Numbered from the stretch's first letter, positions 1-10,939 are shown. The stretch: 64,000 bases of DNA from Blastococcus sp. TF02-8 (GCF_003319175.1 NZ_QOHK01000002.1:1-64000); one strand, 5' to 3'. The notes: generated from the letters alone by a model not told the origin. Numbers and translations: made by a program.

Positions 1-106
1 CGACGAGCGCACCACGGCCCTGGACAGCTGGCTGAGCCACTACAACACTGCCCGCAGCCACTCCGCCCTCGGAGGCCACCCACCGGTCAGCCGCCTCGCC
101 GTGTGA
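1..106 (+). mobile_element. IS481-type transposase, C-terminal fragment (cut by window edge)
   Basis: An open frame enters from the left edge and stops at TGA 104-106, giving the last 34 residues of a transposase. The pattern YNTARSH followed by LGGHPPVSR is typical of the C-terminal end of IS481/IS3-group DDE integrases. About 20 bases after the stop the sequence ends in CGCGACA (121-127), which looks like the outer tip of a terminal inverted repeat, although the partner repeat lies outside the window. The next base is followed directly by the stop codon of the rhomboid gene (129-131, opposite strand), so the element sits flush with that gene's 3' end. Whether the copy is intact cannot be seen. 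Confidence 0.75.
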
Positions 107-128
107 ACAACGTGTCCGGTCGCGACAT

Positions 129-989
129 CTAGCCGCCCAGCACGGCGACGGTCGGGACGCTGAGCGCGACGACCACGAGGAGAACGGCCAGGAGCGCCAG
201 GGCGGCCCACTGGGCCCGCGGCTGCCGGCGGGTCAGGACGAGCACGCCGGCCGCCAGCACACCGCCGACCAGCCCGCCCAGGTGCCCGAGCAGCGAGATG
301 CCGGGCAGGAAGCTGACGACGACGTTGATCGCGAGGAGGGCCAGCAGCCCGCGCAGGTCCTGCTTGCGGAAGAGCAGCAGGACGCCGAGGCCGCCCATGA
401 GGCCGTAGATCGCGGTCGACGCCCCGGCGACGGCCACGCTGGGATCACCGAACAGCTGGATCGCCACGGCGCCGCCGAGCGCCGAGAGCAGGTAGAGCGC
501 CAGGAAGCGGGCCCGGCCGACGGCGCGCTCGAGCTCGGACCCGAGCATGAGCAGGGCCAGCATGTTCATGACCAGGTGGACCGGTCCGATGTGCAGGAAC
601 GCCGCGGTCAGGATGCGCCACCACTCGCCGAACAGCGAGACCCCGTAGGGCCACTGCGACAGCGCGTCGAACACCGGTGAGTCCGCGTTGGACAGCGGGG
701 GGTTGCCCGCCGTCACGGCCGAGACCATGGTGACGACGAACATCGCGACGTTGACCGCGATGAGCGCGACGGTGACGACGCCCCAGCGACCGGTCGCCGT
801 GCGCCACGCGCCGGTCGGACGGGCGGCCCGGACGGAGGCGTTGCCGGCGCGGACGCACTCCGGGCACTGGAAGCCGACCGAGGCCGGGATCATGCACTCC
901 GGGCAGATCGGCCGGCCGCAGCGGGTGCAGCTGATCCCGGTGGGGCGGTCGGCGTGCCGGTAGCAGGCCGAGGGCCCCGTCCCCCCCAC
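129..989 (-). CDS. Rhomboid family intramembrane serine protease with N-terminal zinc-finger-like region
   Basis: 286 residues. The N-terminal 45 residues carry seven cysteines (C9, C21, C24, C29, C32, C42, C45) in CxxC pairs, like a B-box or zinc ribbon. Six to seven hydrophobic segments follow. Rhomboid hallmarks are visible: a HxxxN motif at H138/N142, the nucleophile serine in GASTAIYG (S191), and the catalytic histidine in LGHLGG (H236). Rhomboids cleave transmembrane helices within the membrane; the substrate is unknown. It lies downstream of the cyclophilin gene on the same strand, a pairing common in actinobacteria. The IS fragment at the window start abuts its stop codon, so the extreme C terminus may have been altered by insertion. 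Confidence 0.88.
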   Translation of the reverse strand: MGGTGPSACYRHADRPTGISCTRCGRPICPECMIPASVGFQCPECVRAGNASVRAARPTGAWRTATGRWGVVTVALIAVNVAMFVVTMVSAVTAGNPPLSNADSPVFDALSQWPYGVSLFGEWWRILTAAFLHIGPVHLVMNMLALLMLGSELERAVGRARFLALYLLSALGGAVAIQLFGDPSVAVAGASTAIYGLMGGLGVLLLFRKQDLRGLLALLAINVVVSFLPGISLLGHLGGLVGGVLAAGVLVLTRRQPRAQWAALALLAVLLVVVALSVPTVAVLGG

Positions 990-1025
990 CCCTGGCTCGC
1001 CCGGGGTGGGGTCCTGGACGGGGCC
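973..1025. repeat. Palindromic intergenic element, copy 1 (terminator-like)
   Basis: Outer arms GGCCCCGTCC and GGACGGGGCC flank an inner CCCCACCCC/GGGGTGGGG-type stem. It resembles the elements after gyrB, gnd, dnaN and ssb. It starts 17 bases after the cyclophilin stop and overlaps the 5' end of the rhomboid gene, and it probably acts as a terminator. Confidence 0.6.
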
Positions 1026-1042
1026 GCCTCCAGATTCCTGCG

Positions 1043-1576
1043 TCAGCTGCGCTGCACCTCGACGGACTCGATCACGACGTCCTCGACGGGACGGTCCTGG
1101 CGTCCGGTCTGCACGGCAGCGATCCGGTCGACGACGTCCCGGCTCTCCTGGTCGGCGACCTCACCGAAGATCGTGTGCTTGCCGGTCAGCCAGGTGGTCG
1201 GGGCGACGGTGATGAAGAACTGCGAGCCGTTCGTGCCCGGACCGGCGTTGGCCATGGCCAGCAGGTACGGCTTGGTGAAGGCCAGGTCGGGGTGGATCTC
1301 GTCGCCGAACTGGTAGCCCGGGCCGCCGATGCCCTGACCGAGCGGGTCACCGCCCTGGATCATGAAGCCGGAGATGATGCGGTGGAAGATCGTGCCGTCG
1401 TACAGCTTGTCGGTGGTCTTCTCGCGCGTGGCGGGGTGCGTCCACTCACGGGCACCCTCGGCCAGGTCGGCGAAGTTCGCGACCGTCTTCGGCGCGTGGT
1501 CGGGGAACAGGTCCACCGTGATGTCGCCGTGGTTGGTGTGCAGGACCGCGCGGCGGGCGGGAGTCGATTCAGTCAC
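1043..1576 (-). CDS. ppiA: Peptidyl-prolyl cis-trans isomerase, cyclophilin type
   Basis: 177 residues from a GTG start at 1576, chosen because GGGAG precedes it and homologues begin at this point. A longer in-frame ATG at 1645 would add residues encoded by a parS-like site and is less likely. The single cyclophilin domain carries the active-site stretch FHRIISGFMIQGGDP (catalytic Arg66), NGSQFFITV, and the cyclosporin-binding Trp in WLTGKHTIFG. There is no signal peptide, so it should act in the cytoplasm on prolyl bonds during folding. Its place beside tRNA-Ala, DLW-39, tRNA-Ile and gyrA matches the ppiA locus of mycobacteria. Confidence 0.93.
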   Translation of the reverse strand: MTESTPARRAVLHTNHGDITVDLFPDHAPKTVANFADLAEGAREWTHPATREKTTDKLYDGTIFHRIISGFMIQGGDPLGQGIGGPGYQFGDEIHPDLAFTKPYLLAMANAGPGTNGSQFFITVAPTTWLTGKHTIFGEVADQESRDVVDRIAAVQTGRQDRPVEDVVIESVEVQRS

Positions 1577-1629
1577 GGCTCCACTCTCCCACTGTCGTCG
1601 GAGCAGCTGTCCCGCGGCCCGGTGGACGC

Positions 1630-1643
1630 GCTCCACGTGGAAC
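1630..1643. promoter_or_regulatory. Degenerate parS-like site
   Basis: GCTCCACGTGGAAC matches the local parS consensus GTTCCACGTGGAAC at 13 of 14 positions. It lies in the gap between ppiA and tRNA-Ala. Weak ParB binding is plausible but inferred. Confidence 0.5.
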
Positions 1644-1684
1644 ATCGCCGACGCCCGCCGGCCCGCCGCGGAGGCGGTGTGCGG

Positions 1685-1757
1685 TGGAGACGAGGGGAAT
1701 CGAACCCCTAACCCCCGCCTTGCAAAGGCGGTGCTCTGCCAATTGAGCTACGTCCCC
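1685..1757 (-). tRNA. tRNA-Ala(TGC)
   Basis: 73-nt cloverleaf read on the minus strand. The acceptor arm GGGGACG pairs with CGTCTCC with one G-U. The anticodon stem-loop is CCGCC-TTTGCAA-GGCGG with anticodon TGC, and the T-arm contains GGTTCGATTCC. No CCA is encoded; the discriminator base is A. It stands downstream of tRNA-Ile and gyrA, a classical actinobacterial arrangement (ileT, alaT). Confidence 0.96.
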
Positions 1758-1780
1758 GAGGGCCCTTGCGGGCCGGTGGA

Positions 1781-1921
1781 TCAGCGGGTGGGGGTGCTGA
1801 CCGCCCCCGGGCCGCTCGTGGCCTCGTGCCACAGGTCCGCCTCGCCCTTGCCGCCGGACCGCCGGCGCACCGCGGCGAGTGCACCGGCCGCGATCGCGGC
1901 GAGGGCCAGCTTCTTCAGCAC
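1781..1921 (-). CDS. DLW-39 family small protein
   Basis: 46 residues from GTG at 1921, preceded by a strong GAGGAGG Shine-Dalgarno. The sequence begins MLKKLALAAIAAG, a short membrane-seeking helix, then RRRSGG, and holds the ADLWHEAT stretch for which the DLW-39 family is named. The usual family length is about 39 residues, so this one has a slightly longer tail. It is a conserved actinobacterial micro-protein of unknown function found between the tRNA-Ile and tRNA-Ala genes downstream of gyrA, which is its position here. Its function cannot be deduced from sequence. Confidence 0.8.
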   Translation of the reverse strand: MLKKLALAAIAAGALAAVRRRSGGKGEADLWHEATSGPGAVSTPTR

Positions 1922-2002
1922 GCGGAGAACCTCCTCGAGCGCAACGCCGGCCGTGGGACGGCGACCGGAGGGGCGCGGAGTCGTCTGACTCCGGCACACG
2001 GG

Positions 2003-2076
2003 TGGGCCTGGGAGGACTTGAACCTCCGGCCTCATCCTTATCAGGGATGCGCTCTAACCGCCTGAGCTACAGGCCC
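2003..2076 (-). tRNA. tRNA-Ile(GAT)
   Basis: 74-nt cloverleaf on the minus strand. GGGCCTG pairs perfectly with CAGGCCC, the anticodon loop CTGATAA carries GAT, and the T-arm loop is GTTCAAGTC. The discriminator base is A and no CCA is encoded. It lies between the DUF3566 gene and the DLW-39 gene. Confidence 0.97.
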
Positions 2077-2098
2077 GTGAACCTCCGACAGCGTACCT

Positions 2099-2129
2099 GG
2101 CCGGCGGAGCCGCTCCGCAGGGGGGTCCT
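2099..2129 (-). terminator. Terminator hairpin after the DUF3566 gene (short form of the palindrome family)
   Basis: Read on the minus strand it begins GAGGACCCCCC three bases after the DUF3566 stop and continues into a GCGGAG-CGG-CTCCGC hairpin (2104-2118). The GAGGACCCC start is shared with the long palindromic elements elsewhere in the window. Confidence 0.55.
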
Positions 2130-2132
2130 CGT

Positions 2133-2792
2133 TCAGTCCCGCTCGGACAGGGTGACCTCGAGGCCGCCGACGAGGTCGGAGCAGAGGTTGTAGATGTAGG
2201 TCCCCACCGTGCACAGCGCGGTCAGCAGGACGACGTTGATGGCGCCGATGATCGCCGCACCCCAGAAGAAGACCCCCGGCGTGATCACGTCGTTGCCCTC
2301 GCCGGCCTCGGAGCCGAGCTGGCCGACCAGGCCGTTGAGGGTGTCGAAGACGCCCAGCCCGTTGAGCACGAGGTAGAGCAGGCCGACGGCGACCATCCAG
2401 ATGAAGAACAGCGCGATGGACAGCGCCAGGGAGATCTTCAGGGCCGACCACGTGTCGACGTGCCGCAGCTGCAGCCGGGCCCGCCGCGGGCCGCGGCCGA
2501 CGCTCTTGGCGGCCGGACGAGAACCGGTCGCCGTGACCGCCGGGCCGGCTCCCGTGGTGGGAGAGGCCCCAGCGGCGGATGGCGCCTCCGACGAGGGACT
2601 GCTCGCAGGAACCTGCCCCTCACCGGTCAGCGGCTGGGGCACGACGGGCATGGCACCCGAGCCCGGAGCGACGGCACGCTGCGCGCCGGTGGCCGGAAGG
2701 GCCTGCGTGGCCGATGCCGGCGACTGCCCGTCGGCAGGCGCCGCCTCGGCCCGGGAGTCGGTGCGCACCGAACCCTGAGTCCGGTCGCTCAT
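2133..2792 (-). CDS. DUF3566 domain-containing transmembrane protein
   Basis: 219 residues from ATG at 2792 (GGGAG six bases upstream); an alternative ATG at 2819 adds nine residues. The N-terminal 110 residues are low-complexity, rich in Ala, Pro, Gly and Ser, and probably disordered. The C-terminal half carries the DUF3566 domain with two strong membrane helices, one around SLALSIALFFIWMVAVGLLYLVL and one near GVFFWGAAIIGAINVVLLTALC. The gene directly follows gyrA and precedes tRNA-Ile, as does its homologue Rv0007 in M. tuberculosis. Family function is unknown; the position suggests co-transcription with gyrase. Confidence 0.85.
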   Translation of the reverse strand: MSDRTQGSVRTDSRAEAAPADGQSPASATQALPATGAQRAVAPGSGAMPVVPQPLTGEGQVPASSPSSEAPSAAGASPTTGAGPAVTATGSRPAAKSVGRGPRRARLQLRHVDTWSALKISLALSIALFFIWMVAVGLLYLVLNGLGVFDTLNGLVGQLGSEAGEGNDVITPGVFFWGAAIIGAINVVLLTALCTVGTYIYNLCSDLVGGLEVTLSERD

Positions 2793-2896
2793 ACCAGTCT
2801 CCCGTTCCGCAGCGGCCATACCGCTCCCTCAGTGCCGGGTCCCGCGGCGACCGAGGCCGCCGCGGGACACGTCGCGTGCGTGACTAGCTGCTCACA

Positions 2897-5365
2897 CTAG
2901 GCCGCGGGCTCGTCGTTGTCCGTCGTACGCGCGATCGCCACGATCGACACGTCCTCAGGCAAGTTCATGAGCTTGACACCCATGGTGGCGCGGTCCTTGT
3001 TGTGCCGCACCCCGTTGACCGGCGTCCGGATCACGCCGCCGCCGGAGGTGATCGCGTACAGCTCGTCGCCGAGACGGACGGCCAGCGCTCCGACCAGGTT
3101 GCCCTTGCGCGCCTTGGGGTCGGCGGTGAGCACACCCTTGCCGCCGCGCCCCTGGGCCGGGTAGTTCTCGATCCCGGTCCGCTTGGCGAACCCGCGCTCG
3201 GTGGCGACCAGGACGTCGACGCCCTCCTCGACCACCATCATCGACAGCAGCGCGTCGTCGTCGGCCAGCGAGATCCCGCGGACACCCTCGGTGGCCCGGC
3301 CCATCGGCCGCAGCGCGGCGTCGTCGGCCTTGAACCGGATGGACATGGCCTTCTTCGTGACCAGCAGGAGGTCCTGCTCGGAGCTGATGAGCGCGGCGCC
3401 CACCAGCTCGTCGGTGTCGCGGAGGTTGATCGCGATGACGCCGCCCTGGCGCGGGGAGTCGAAGTCGGTGAGCCGGGTCTTCTTCACCTGCCCCCGCGCG
3501 GTGGCCAGCACGAGGTACGGCGCGACGCCGTAGTCCTTGATCTGCATGACCTGGGCGATCTTCTCGTCCGGCTGGAAGGCCAGGATGTTGGCCACGTGCT
3601 GGCCGCGGGCGGTGCGGTTGGCCTCGGGCAGCTCGTAGGCCTTCGCCCGGTAGACCCGGCCCTTGTTCGTGAAGAAGAGGATCCAGTCGTGGGTGGAGCC
3701 CACGAAGAAGTGGTCGACGATGTCGTCCTGCTTCAGCTGGGCCCCCATCACGCCCTTGCCGCCGCGGCGCTGCGACCGGTAGAGGTCGCTCTTCGTCCGC
3801 TTGGCGTACCCGGTGCGGGTGATGGTGACGACGACCTCCTCCTCCGCGATGAGGTCCTCGATGGAGACGTCGCCCTCGTTGGCCACGAACTGGGTGCGAC
3901 GGTCGTCGCCGTACTTCGCGACGATCTCGGCGAGCTCGTCCCGGACGATCTGCCGCTGCCGCTCGGGGGAGTCGAGGATCGCCTGGAGGTCGGCGATGCG
4001 GGCCTCGATCTCGGCCAGCTCGTCCATGATCCGCTGCCGCTCGAGGGCGGCGAGGCGGCGCAGCTGCAGGTCCAGGATCGCGACGGCCTGGATCTCGTCG
4101 ACGTCGAGCAGCTCCATCAGGCCCGACCGGGCCTCCTCGGCCGAGGGGCTGCGGCGGATGAGGGCGATGACCTCGTCGAGGAGGTCCAGCGCCTTGGCGT
4201 AGCCGCGCAGGATGTGCGCCCGCTCCTCGGCCTTGCGCAGCCGGTAGCGGGTCCGCCGCTGGATGACCTCGATCTGGTGGTTGACCCAGTTGCGCACCAG
4301 CTCGTCCAGGCGCAGCGTCCGCGGGACGCCGTCGACGATGGAGAGCATGTTGCAGCCGAAGGAGGTCTGCAGCTGGGTGTGCTTGTAGAGGTTGTTCAGC
4401 ACGACCTTGGCGACGGCGTCGCGGCGCAGGGTGATGACCAGCCGGCGGCCGACGCGGTCGGAGGACTCGTCGGCGATCTCGCTGATGCCCTGGAGCCGGC
4501 CTTCCTTGACCAGCTCGGCGATGTTCTCGGCGAGGTTGTCCGGGTTGACCTGGTAGGGCAGCTCGGTGACGACCAGCTGCACCCGGCCCCGGGAGTCCTC
4601 CTCGACGGTGACGACGGCGCGCATCTTCACCGAGCCGCGGCCGGTGCGGTACGCGTCCTCGATGCCCTCGCGGCCGACGATCAGGCCGTGGGTCGGGAAG
4701 TCCGGGCCCTTGATCCGCTCCATGCACGCGGTGAGGGCCTCCTCGGCCTCCGCGTCGGGGTGGTCGAGGATCCAGTAGGCGGCCTCGGCCACCTCGCGGA
4801 GGTTGTGCGGCGGCATGTTGGTGGCCATGCCGACCGCGATGCCGGCGGAGCCGTTGATCAGCAGGTTCGGGATGCGCGCCGGCAGGACGACCGGCTCCTG
4901 GGTGCGGCCGTCGTAGTTGCCCTGGAAGTCGACGGTCTCCTCGTCGATTCCGGCCAGCATCTCCATGGCCAGCGGGGTCAGGCGGCACTCGGTGTACCGC
5001 ATGGCGGCCGCCGGGTCGTTGCCCGGCGAACCGAAGTTGCCCTGGCCGTCGATGAGCGGGTACCGCATCGACCACGGCTGGGCGAGGCGGACGAGGGCAT
5101 CGTAGATCGCCGAGTCGCCGTGGGGGTGGTAGTTACCCATGACCTCGGCGACCGGACGGGCGCACTTCACGTACCCGCGGTCGGGCCGGAAGCCCTGGTC
5201 GTACATGGCGAACAGGACGCGGCGGTGCACCGGCTTGAGGCCGTCGCGCACCTCCGGCAGGGCGCGGCCGACGATCACGCTCATCGCGTAGTCGATGTAA
5301 CTGCGCTGCATCTCCTGCTGGAGGTCGACCGCTTCGACGCGGTCGCGGGCTGGGGTCTCCGTCAC
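2897..5365 (-). CDS. gyrA: DNA gyrase subunit A
   Basis: 822 residues. GyrA with GyrB forms the ATP-driven type II topoisomerase that introduces negative supercoils. The winged-helix/tower region holds the catalytic tyrosine in AAAMRYTE (Y124). The quinolone-determining region reads [10 protein letters not shown], with Ser85 and Asp89 at the positions equivalent to E. coli Ser83 and Asp87; M. tuberculosis has Ala at the first of these, so this protein has the quinolone-sensitive residue pattern. Six beta-pinwheel repeats fill the C-terminal third, including the GyrA-box-like QRRGGKG near residue 528. No intein is present. It lies downstream of gyrB with a spacer containing a palindromic element, which suggests partly independent transcription. 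Confidence 0.98.
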   Translation of the reverse strand: MTETPARDRVEAVDLQQEMQRSYIDYAMSVIVGRALPEVRDGLKPVHRRVLFAMYDQGFRPDRGYVKCARPVAEVMGNYHPHGDSAIYDALVRLAQPWSMRYPLIDGQGNFGSPGNDPAAAMRYTECRLTPLAMEMLAGIDEETVDFQGNYDGRTQEPVVLPARIPNLLINGSAGIAVGMATNMPPHNLREVAEAAYWILDHPDAEAEEALTACMERIKGPDFPTHGLIVGREGIEDAYRTGRGSVKMRAVVTVEEDSRGRVQLVVTELPYQVNPDNLAENIAELVKEGRLQGISEIADESSDRVGRRLVITLRRDAVAKVVLNNLYKHTQLQTSFGCNMLSIVDGVPRTLRLDELVRNWVNHQIEVIQRRTRYRLRKAEERAHILRGYAKALDLLDEVIALIRRSPSAEEARSGLMELLDVDEIQAVAILDLQLRRLAALERQRIMDELAEIEARIADLQAILDSPERQRQIVRDELAEIVAKYGDDRRTQFVANEGDVSIEDLIAEEEVVVTITRTGYAKRTKSDLYRSQRRGGKGVMGAQLKQDDIVDHFFVGSTHDWILFFTNKGRVYRAKAYELPEANRTARGQHVANILAFQPDEKIAQVMQIKDYGVAPYLVLATARGQVKKTRLTDFDSPRQGGVIAINLRDTDELVGAALISSEQDLLLVTKKAMSIRFKADDAALRPMGRATEGVRGISLADDDALLSMMVVEEGVDVLVATERGFAKRTGIENYPAQGRGGKGVLTADPKARKGNLVGALAVRLGDELYAITSGGGVIRTPVNGVRHNKDRATMGVKLMNLPEDVSIVAIARTTDNDEPAA

Positions 5366-5395
5366 GGTTCAGGTCTCCACAGGTCGGTGCACAGG

Positions 5396-5404
5396 GGTGG
5401 ACAA
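5396..5404. promoter_or_regulatory. DnaA-box-like nonamer in the gyrB-gyrA spacer
   Basis: GGTGGACAA is one mismatch from TGTGGACAA, the reverse complement of the consensus DnaA box. It lies about 30 bases upstream of the gyrA start. It is isolated, so a role in gyrA control is only a possibility. Confidence 0.3.
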
Positions 5405-5431
5405 AAGGCCAAGTCGACCGCTAAGGGCCGT

Positions 5432-5485
5432 GGCCCCGTCCGGAGGCTCACCCCGAGCGTGCGAGGGGTGAGAGGGACGGGGTCC
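5432..5485 (-). repeat. Palindromic intergenic element after gyrB (terminator-like)
   Basis: On the minus strand the element starts with GGACCCCGTCC two bases after the gyrB stop and ends with GGACGGGGCC. An inner CACCCCTCGC/GCTCGGGGTG stem completes the hairpin. Placement and sequence match the elements behind gnd, dnaN and ssb, so it is read as a lineage-specific intrinsic terminator or attenuator between gyrB and gyrA. Confidence 0.7.
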
Positions 5486-5487
5486 TC

Positions 5488-7596
<2,109 letters not shown>

Positions 7597-7802
7597 TCAG
7601 CCGGATGCTGACGGTTTCCGTCGTCCACGATACCGCGACGGCTGACAGGAATGCCGCCGTCCACGCCCTGACGTCGTGTCTGCGGTCCTCCCGGAAGCTC
7701 CGCCACCAACGATGTTGGGTGCCCGGTCGACACGCCGTCCTCGGTCCCGTGAGCGGTTCGCGGCGTCGGGCGCCGGCACGGAACCGACCGCAGACTCCAC
7801 CC

Positions 7803-9294
7803 ATGACCTCCGCGGCCCCCTCCTCGCTCACCTGCCTGGTCACCGGGGCCACGGGCTACGTCGGCGGGCGCCTGGTCCCGGAACTGCTGGCCGCCGGCCA
7901 CCGGGTGCGGGTCATGAGCCGTTCCCCCGGAACGGCTGCGCGACCACCCCTGGGCGGACGACGTCGAGGTGGTGCGGGCCGACGCCGGTGATCCCGAGGA
8001 CGTGACCGCCGCGTGCGCCGGGACCGACGTCGTCTACTACCTGATCCACGCCCTGGGGACCGGCCCGTCGTTCGAGGAGACCGATCGGCGGACCGCCCGC
8101 GTCATGGCCGACGCCGTGCGCGCCTCCGGCGTCCGGCGGTTGGTCTACCTCGGCGGTCTCGAGCCGCAGGACGAGGAGCTCTCACCGCACCTGCGGTCCC
8201 GGGCCGAGGTCGCCGCGATCCTGCTGGGGTCGGGCGTGCCCACCGTGGTGCTGCGGGCCGCCGTCGTCCTCGGCTCCGGCTCGGCGTCGTTCGAGATGCT
8301 CCGCTACCTGACCGAGCGACTGCCGGTCATGGTCACCCCGCGCTGGGTGCACAGCCGGATCCAGCCGATCGCCATCCGCGACGTGCTGCGCTACCTCGTG
8401 GCCTGCGCCCGGCTCCCGGCGGACGTGCACCGGTGCTTCGACATCGGCGGCCCCGACCGGATGAGCTACGCCGAGATGATGCAGCGCTACGCGCGGGTCG
8501 CCGAGCTTCCCCGCCGCCGGATCCTGCCGGTGCCGTGGTTCAGCCCGTCGCTCTCCAGCCACTGGGTCGGACTGGTCACGCCGGTGCCGGCGGGCATCGC
8601 GCGGCCCCTGGTGGAGTCGCTGCGCAACACCGTCGTCTGCACCGAGCACGACATCGCCGCCTACGTGCCCGACCCTCCCGAGGGGCTCCTCGGGTTCGAC
8701 GAGGCCGTGCGGCTGGCCGTGCAGCGGGTCAAGGACTCCGCCGTCACCACCCGCTGGGCGACGGCCTCGGTGCCCGGCGCCCCCTCCGACCCCTTGCCCA
8801 CGGACCCGGACTGGGCCGACGGGAGCCTGTACGTCGACGAGCGGGTGCGCGCGACCTCGGCACCGGCCGACCGGCTGTGGCGGATCGTGGAGGGCATCGG
8901 CGGCGATCGCGGTTGGTACTCCTGGCCGCTGGCGTGGAAGGTGCGCGGCTGGCTGGACCGCGCCGTCGGCGGCGTCGGTCTCCGTCGCGGACGCCGTGAT
9001 CCGGACCGGCTCTACGTGGGCGATGCGCTGGACTTCTGGCGGGTGGAGGAGCGGGAGAGCGGGCGCCTGCTGCGGCTGCGCGCGGAGATGCGCCTGCCCG
9101 GCCTCGCCTGGCTGGAGTTCCACGTGGAACACGGGGACGGCGGCGGGGCGGTGGTCCTGCGCCAGCGGGCCACGTTCGCCCCACGCGGGCTGGCCGGGCA
9201 CGCGTACTGGTGGGCGGTGGCGGTGTTCCACGGGTTCGTGTTCGGCGGCATGCTGCGCGGCATCACCCGCGCGGCCGAGGAGGCCGACACCTGA
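7803..9294 (+). pseudogene. SDR-type NAD(P)H-binding protein with C-terminal DUF2867, apparent 1-nt frameshift
   Basis: The frame opening at ATG 7803 encodes a Rossmann start (VTGATGYVGGRL) but runs into a wrong frame after MSRSP. The rest of the protein continues in the frame of 7969-9294. Removing one C from the CCCCC run at 7924-7928 joins both parts into a continuous protein of about 496 residues (SRSPERLRDHPWADDVEVV at the junction). The N-terminal half resembles atypical NAD-dependent epimerases and the C-terminal half DUF2867 (SAPADRLWRIVEGIGG, LDFWRVEE). The run sits in a hairpin (GCCGTTCC-CCC-GGAACGGC), so both sequencing error and true inactivation are possible. A parS site lies inside the gene. 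It interrupts the usual recF-gyrB order. Confidence 0.7.
9117..9130. promoter_or_regulatory. parS site inside the SDR/DUF2867 gene
   Basis: Perfect 14-bp palindrome GTTCCACGTGGAAC, identical to the site before parA. It is read in frame as part of EFHVEH, so the coding sequence accommodates the centromere site. Confidence 0.85.
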
Positions 9295-9335
9295 CCCGCT
9301 GCCCCCCGGCGAGCGTCGTCCTCCCTCACCGTTCC

Positions 9336-9371
9336 GGGTCCCCCCTCACCGTCGACCGCGAGGGAGGACCC
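9336..9371. terminator. Bidirectional terminator between convergent genes
   Basis: GGGTCCCCCCTC and GAGGGAGGACCC form an imperfect hairpin around an ACCGTCGACCGC loop. It lies between the SDR gene ending at 9294 (plus) and the hypothetical gene ending at 9379 (minus). Confidence 0.55.
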
Positions 9372-9378
9372 ATGACGA

Positions 9379-10386
9379 TCAGGTCACCTGATCATCAGGG
9401 CGCCCGAGGGTGCTGACGATCGCCGTCAGCAGGCGGGCGTGGTGCTCCAGCAGCTGAGGTCGGTGCCCGTCGGGCCGGATCGCCGCGACGTGCCCGGCCC
9501 CGGACCAGAACTCGTCCCCGTCGTCGGTGCCCAGCAGCAGCGCGTGCACCGCGGGATCCTGCGCGAGCCGGTGCAGCCGCGGGTCGTCCTCACCGGCCAG
9601 CAGCAGCCAGCGGGCGTCGAACGCCGGGTCGCCGGTGCCCAGCGGCACCAGCCCGCCGGTGCGGTGCCGCCAGAAGCGGGAGGGCAGCAGCCGGAAGACC
9701 GGGAGCCGGTCGAGCACGGGCGCCGCGGTGATCGCGTACTCCGGGACGACGTAGCGCCCGGAGGCGTAGACGACGTCGAAGGCGACCAGCTCCAGACCGC
9801 CGGCACGACCACGCAGCACGCTGCCGGCACGGTGGTCCTTCGTGGCGCGCACCGGGGAGCTCGCGATCAGGTCGGCGAGGGGCGCGTCCTGCGGAGCGGT
9901 TCCGTCGGAGACGGTCCACCCCTGCTGCAGCGCCCAGCCCTGCGCACCCACGAGGTCGCCCTGGTAGGCGAAGACCTGGTCGGCGGACCCGCGTGAGCGG
10001 CTGCCGCGCCGGCGGTCCTGCCCCCAGGACGGAGGCGGCGTCGACCCCGGCGGGACCCCGGGCACCGGCGGGCCCTGAGGCGGTGGGGCGTCGAACGACG
10101 GCGGAGGCTCGACCGGCGCCGGGGCGGGCTGCTGCGCCCCGGCGGACGGCGGGGTCGGGCGCTGCGGCTCGGCCGCCGGCAGGTCCCAGCCCGGCGGCTG
10201 CCAGGACGCGCTGCTGAGCGAGTCCGACTCGTCCCGCGGCGTGCGGCGCCGGTCGGCGAAGTTGGGGCGGTCCACGTCGTCGTCGGAGCCGGAGCCCGGA
10301 CCGAGGTGCGGTGGCTCCCGCCAGCCGCTGCCGTCGGCACGGTCGTCGAAGCCGTCCCGGTCGTCAGGGTCGCGCGGGCTGCTCAT
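9379..10386 (-). CDS. Hypothetical protein, proline-rich N terminus with conserved C-terminal domain
   Basis: 335 residues from ATG at 10386 (GAGAGG 11 bases upstream). Residues 1-150 are acidic then proline-rich (many PPP and APAP stretches) and probably disordered. Residues about 160-335 look globular, with mixed beta/alpha content around QVFAYQGDLVGAQGWALQQG and RFWRHRTGGLVPLG. There is no signal peptide or membrane helix. I do not recognise the family. It follows the DciA gene on the same strand but is absent from the equivalent mycobacterial locus, so it appears to be a lineage-specific insertion between recF-dciA and gyrB. Confidence 0.7.
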   Translation of the reverse strand: MSSPRDPDDRDGFDDRADGSGWREPPHLGPGSGSDDDVDRPNFADRRRTPRDESDSLSSASWQPPGWDLPAAEPQRPTPPSAGAQQPAPAPVEPPPSFDAPPPQGPPVPGVPPGSTPPPSWGQDRRRGSRSRGSADQVFAYQGDLVGAQGWALQQGWTVSDGTAPQDAPLADLIASSPVRATKDHRAGSVLRGRAGGLELVAFDVVYASGRYVVPEYAITAAPVLDRLPVFRLLPSRFWRHRTGGLVPLGTGDPAFDARWLLLAGEDDPRLHRLAQDPAVHALLLGTDDGDEFWSGAGHVAAIRPDGHRPQLLEHHARLLTAIVSTLGRPDDQVT

Positions 10387-10438
10387 CGGTCCATCGTCCT
10401 CTCGGGCCGTGCGGGTGGGCGAGCCGGCTGGGCGGGGC

Positions 10439-10939
10439 TCAACCGTAGGTGTCGCGCGGCCCCCGGCCGCGCACGGAGCGCGGGCCCTTCTTCCAGCTGG
10501 GCGCCGTCGGTCCGACAACGCGCAGCTTCGTCACGACGTCCCCGCCCACCTGGGCGCGCAGCTTCCCGAGGATCGACGGCGCGAGCAACCGCAGCTGGGT
10601 GGCCCACGCCGTGGACTCGGCGACGACGAGCAGCTCGCCCTCGCTCAGGGTCTCGGGGCGGCAGTGCGAGGCGATGTCCGGGCCGACGATCGCGTCCCAC
10701 CGGCCGAACACCGAGCCGACCCGGGTCCGCTCCGACCAGTCCTGCTGGCTGATGAGCGAGTCGACCAGGCGCCCGAAGGGCTGTGGGTCGTCGGCGCCGG
10801 GCCCGGGGCCGCTCCAGCTGCGCCGCGGACCGGCCACCCGCCGCCGGGTGGGCTTTGGCCGGGCGGCGGACGCCGCGCGCGCCGCCTCGAGCGCGGCACG
10901 GGCGATGTCGCTGGGCCGGGCGGGCCGGTCCTCGCTCAC
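10439..10939 (-). CDS. DUF721 / DciA-like protein
   Basis: 166 residues. The first 50 residues are basic and Ala/Arg-rich. The remainder is a DUF721 domain ([59 protein letters not shown]). DciA proteins interact with or load the replicative helicase DnaB in bacteria lacking DnaC or DnaI; applying that role to actinobacterial DUF721 proteins is inference from the family. The start codon overlaps the recF stop by four bases, so translation is coupled. The order dnaA-dnaN-gnd-recF-DUF721 is a well-conserved actinobacterial cluster (Rv0004 homologue). Confidence 0.85.
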   Translation of the reverse strand: MSEDRPARPSDIARAALEAARAASAARPKPTRRRVAGPRRSWSGPGPGADDPQPFGRLVDSLISQQDWSERTRVGSVFGRWDAIVGPDIASHCRPETLSEGELLVVAESTAWATQLRLLAPSILGKLRAQVGGDVVTKLRVVGPTAPSWKKGPRSVRGRGPRDTYG

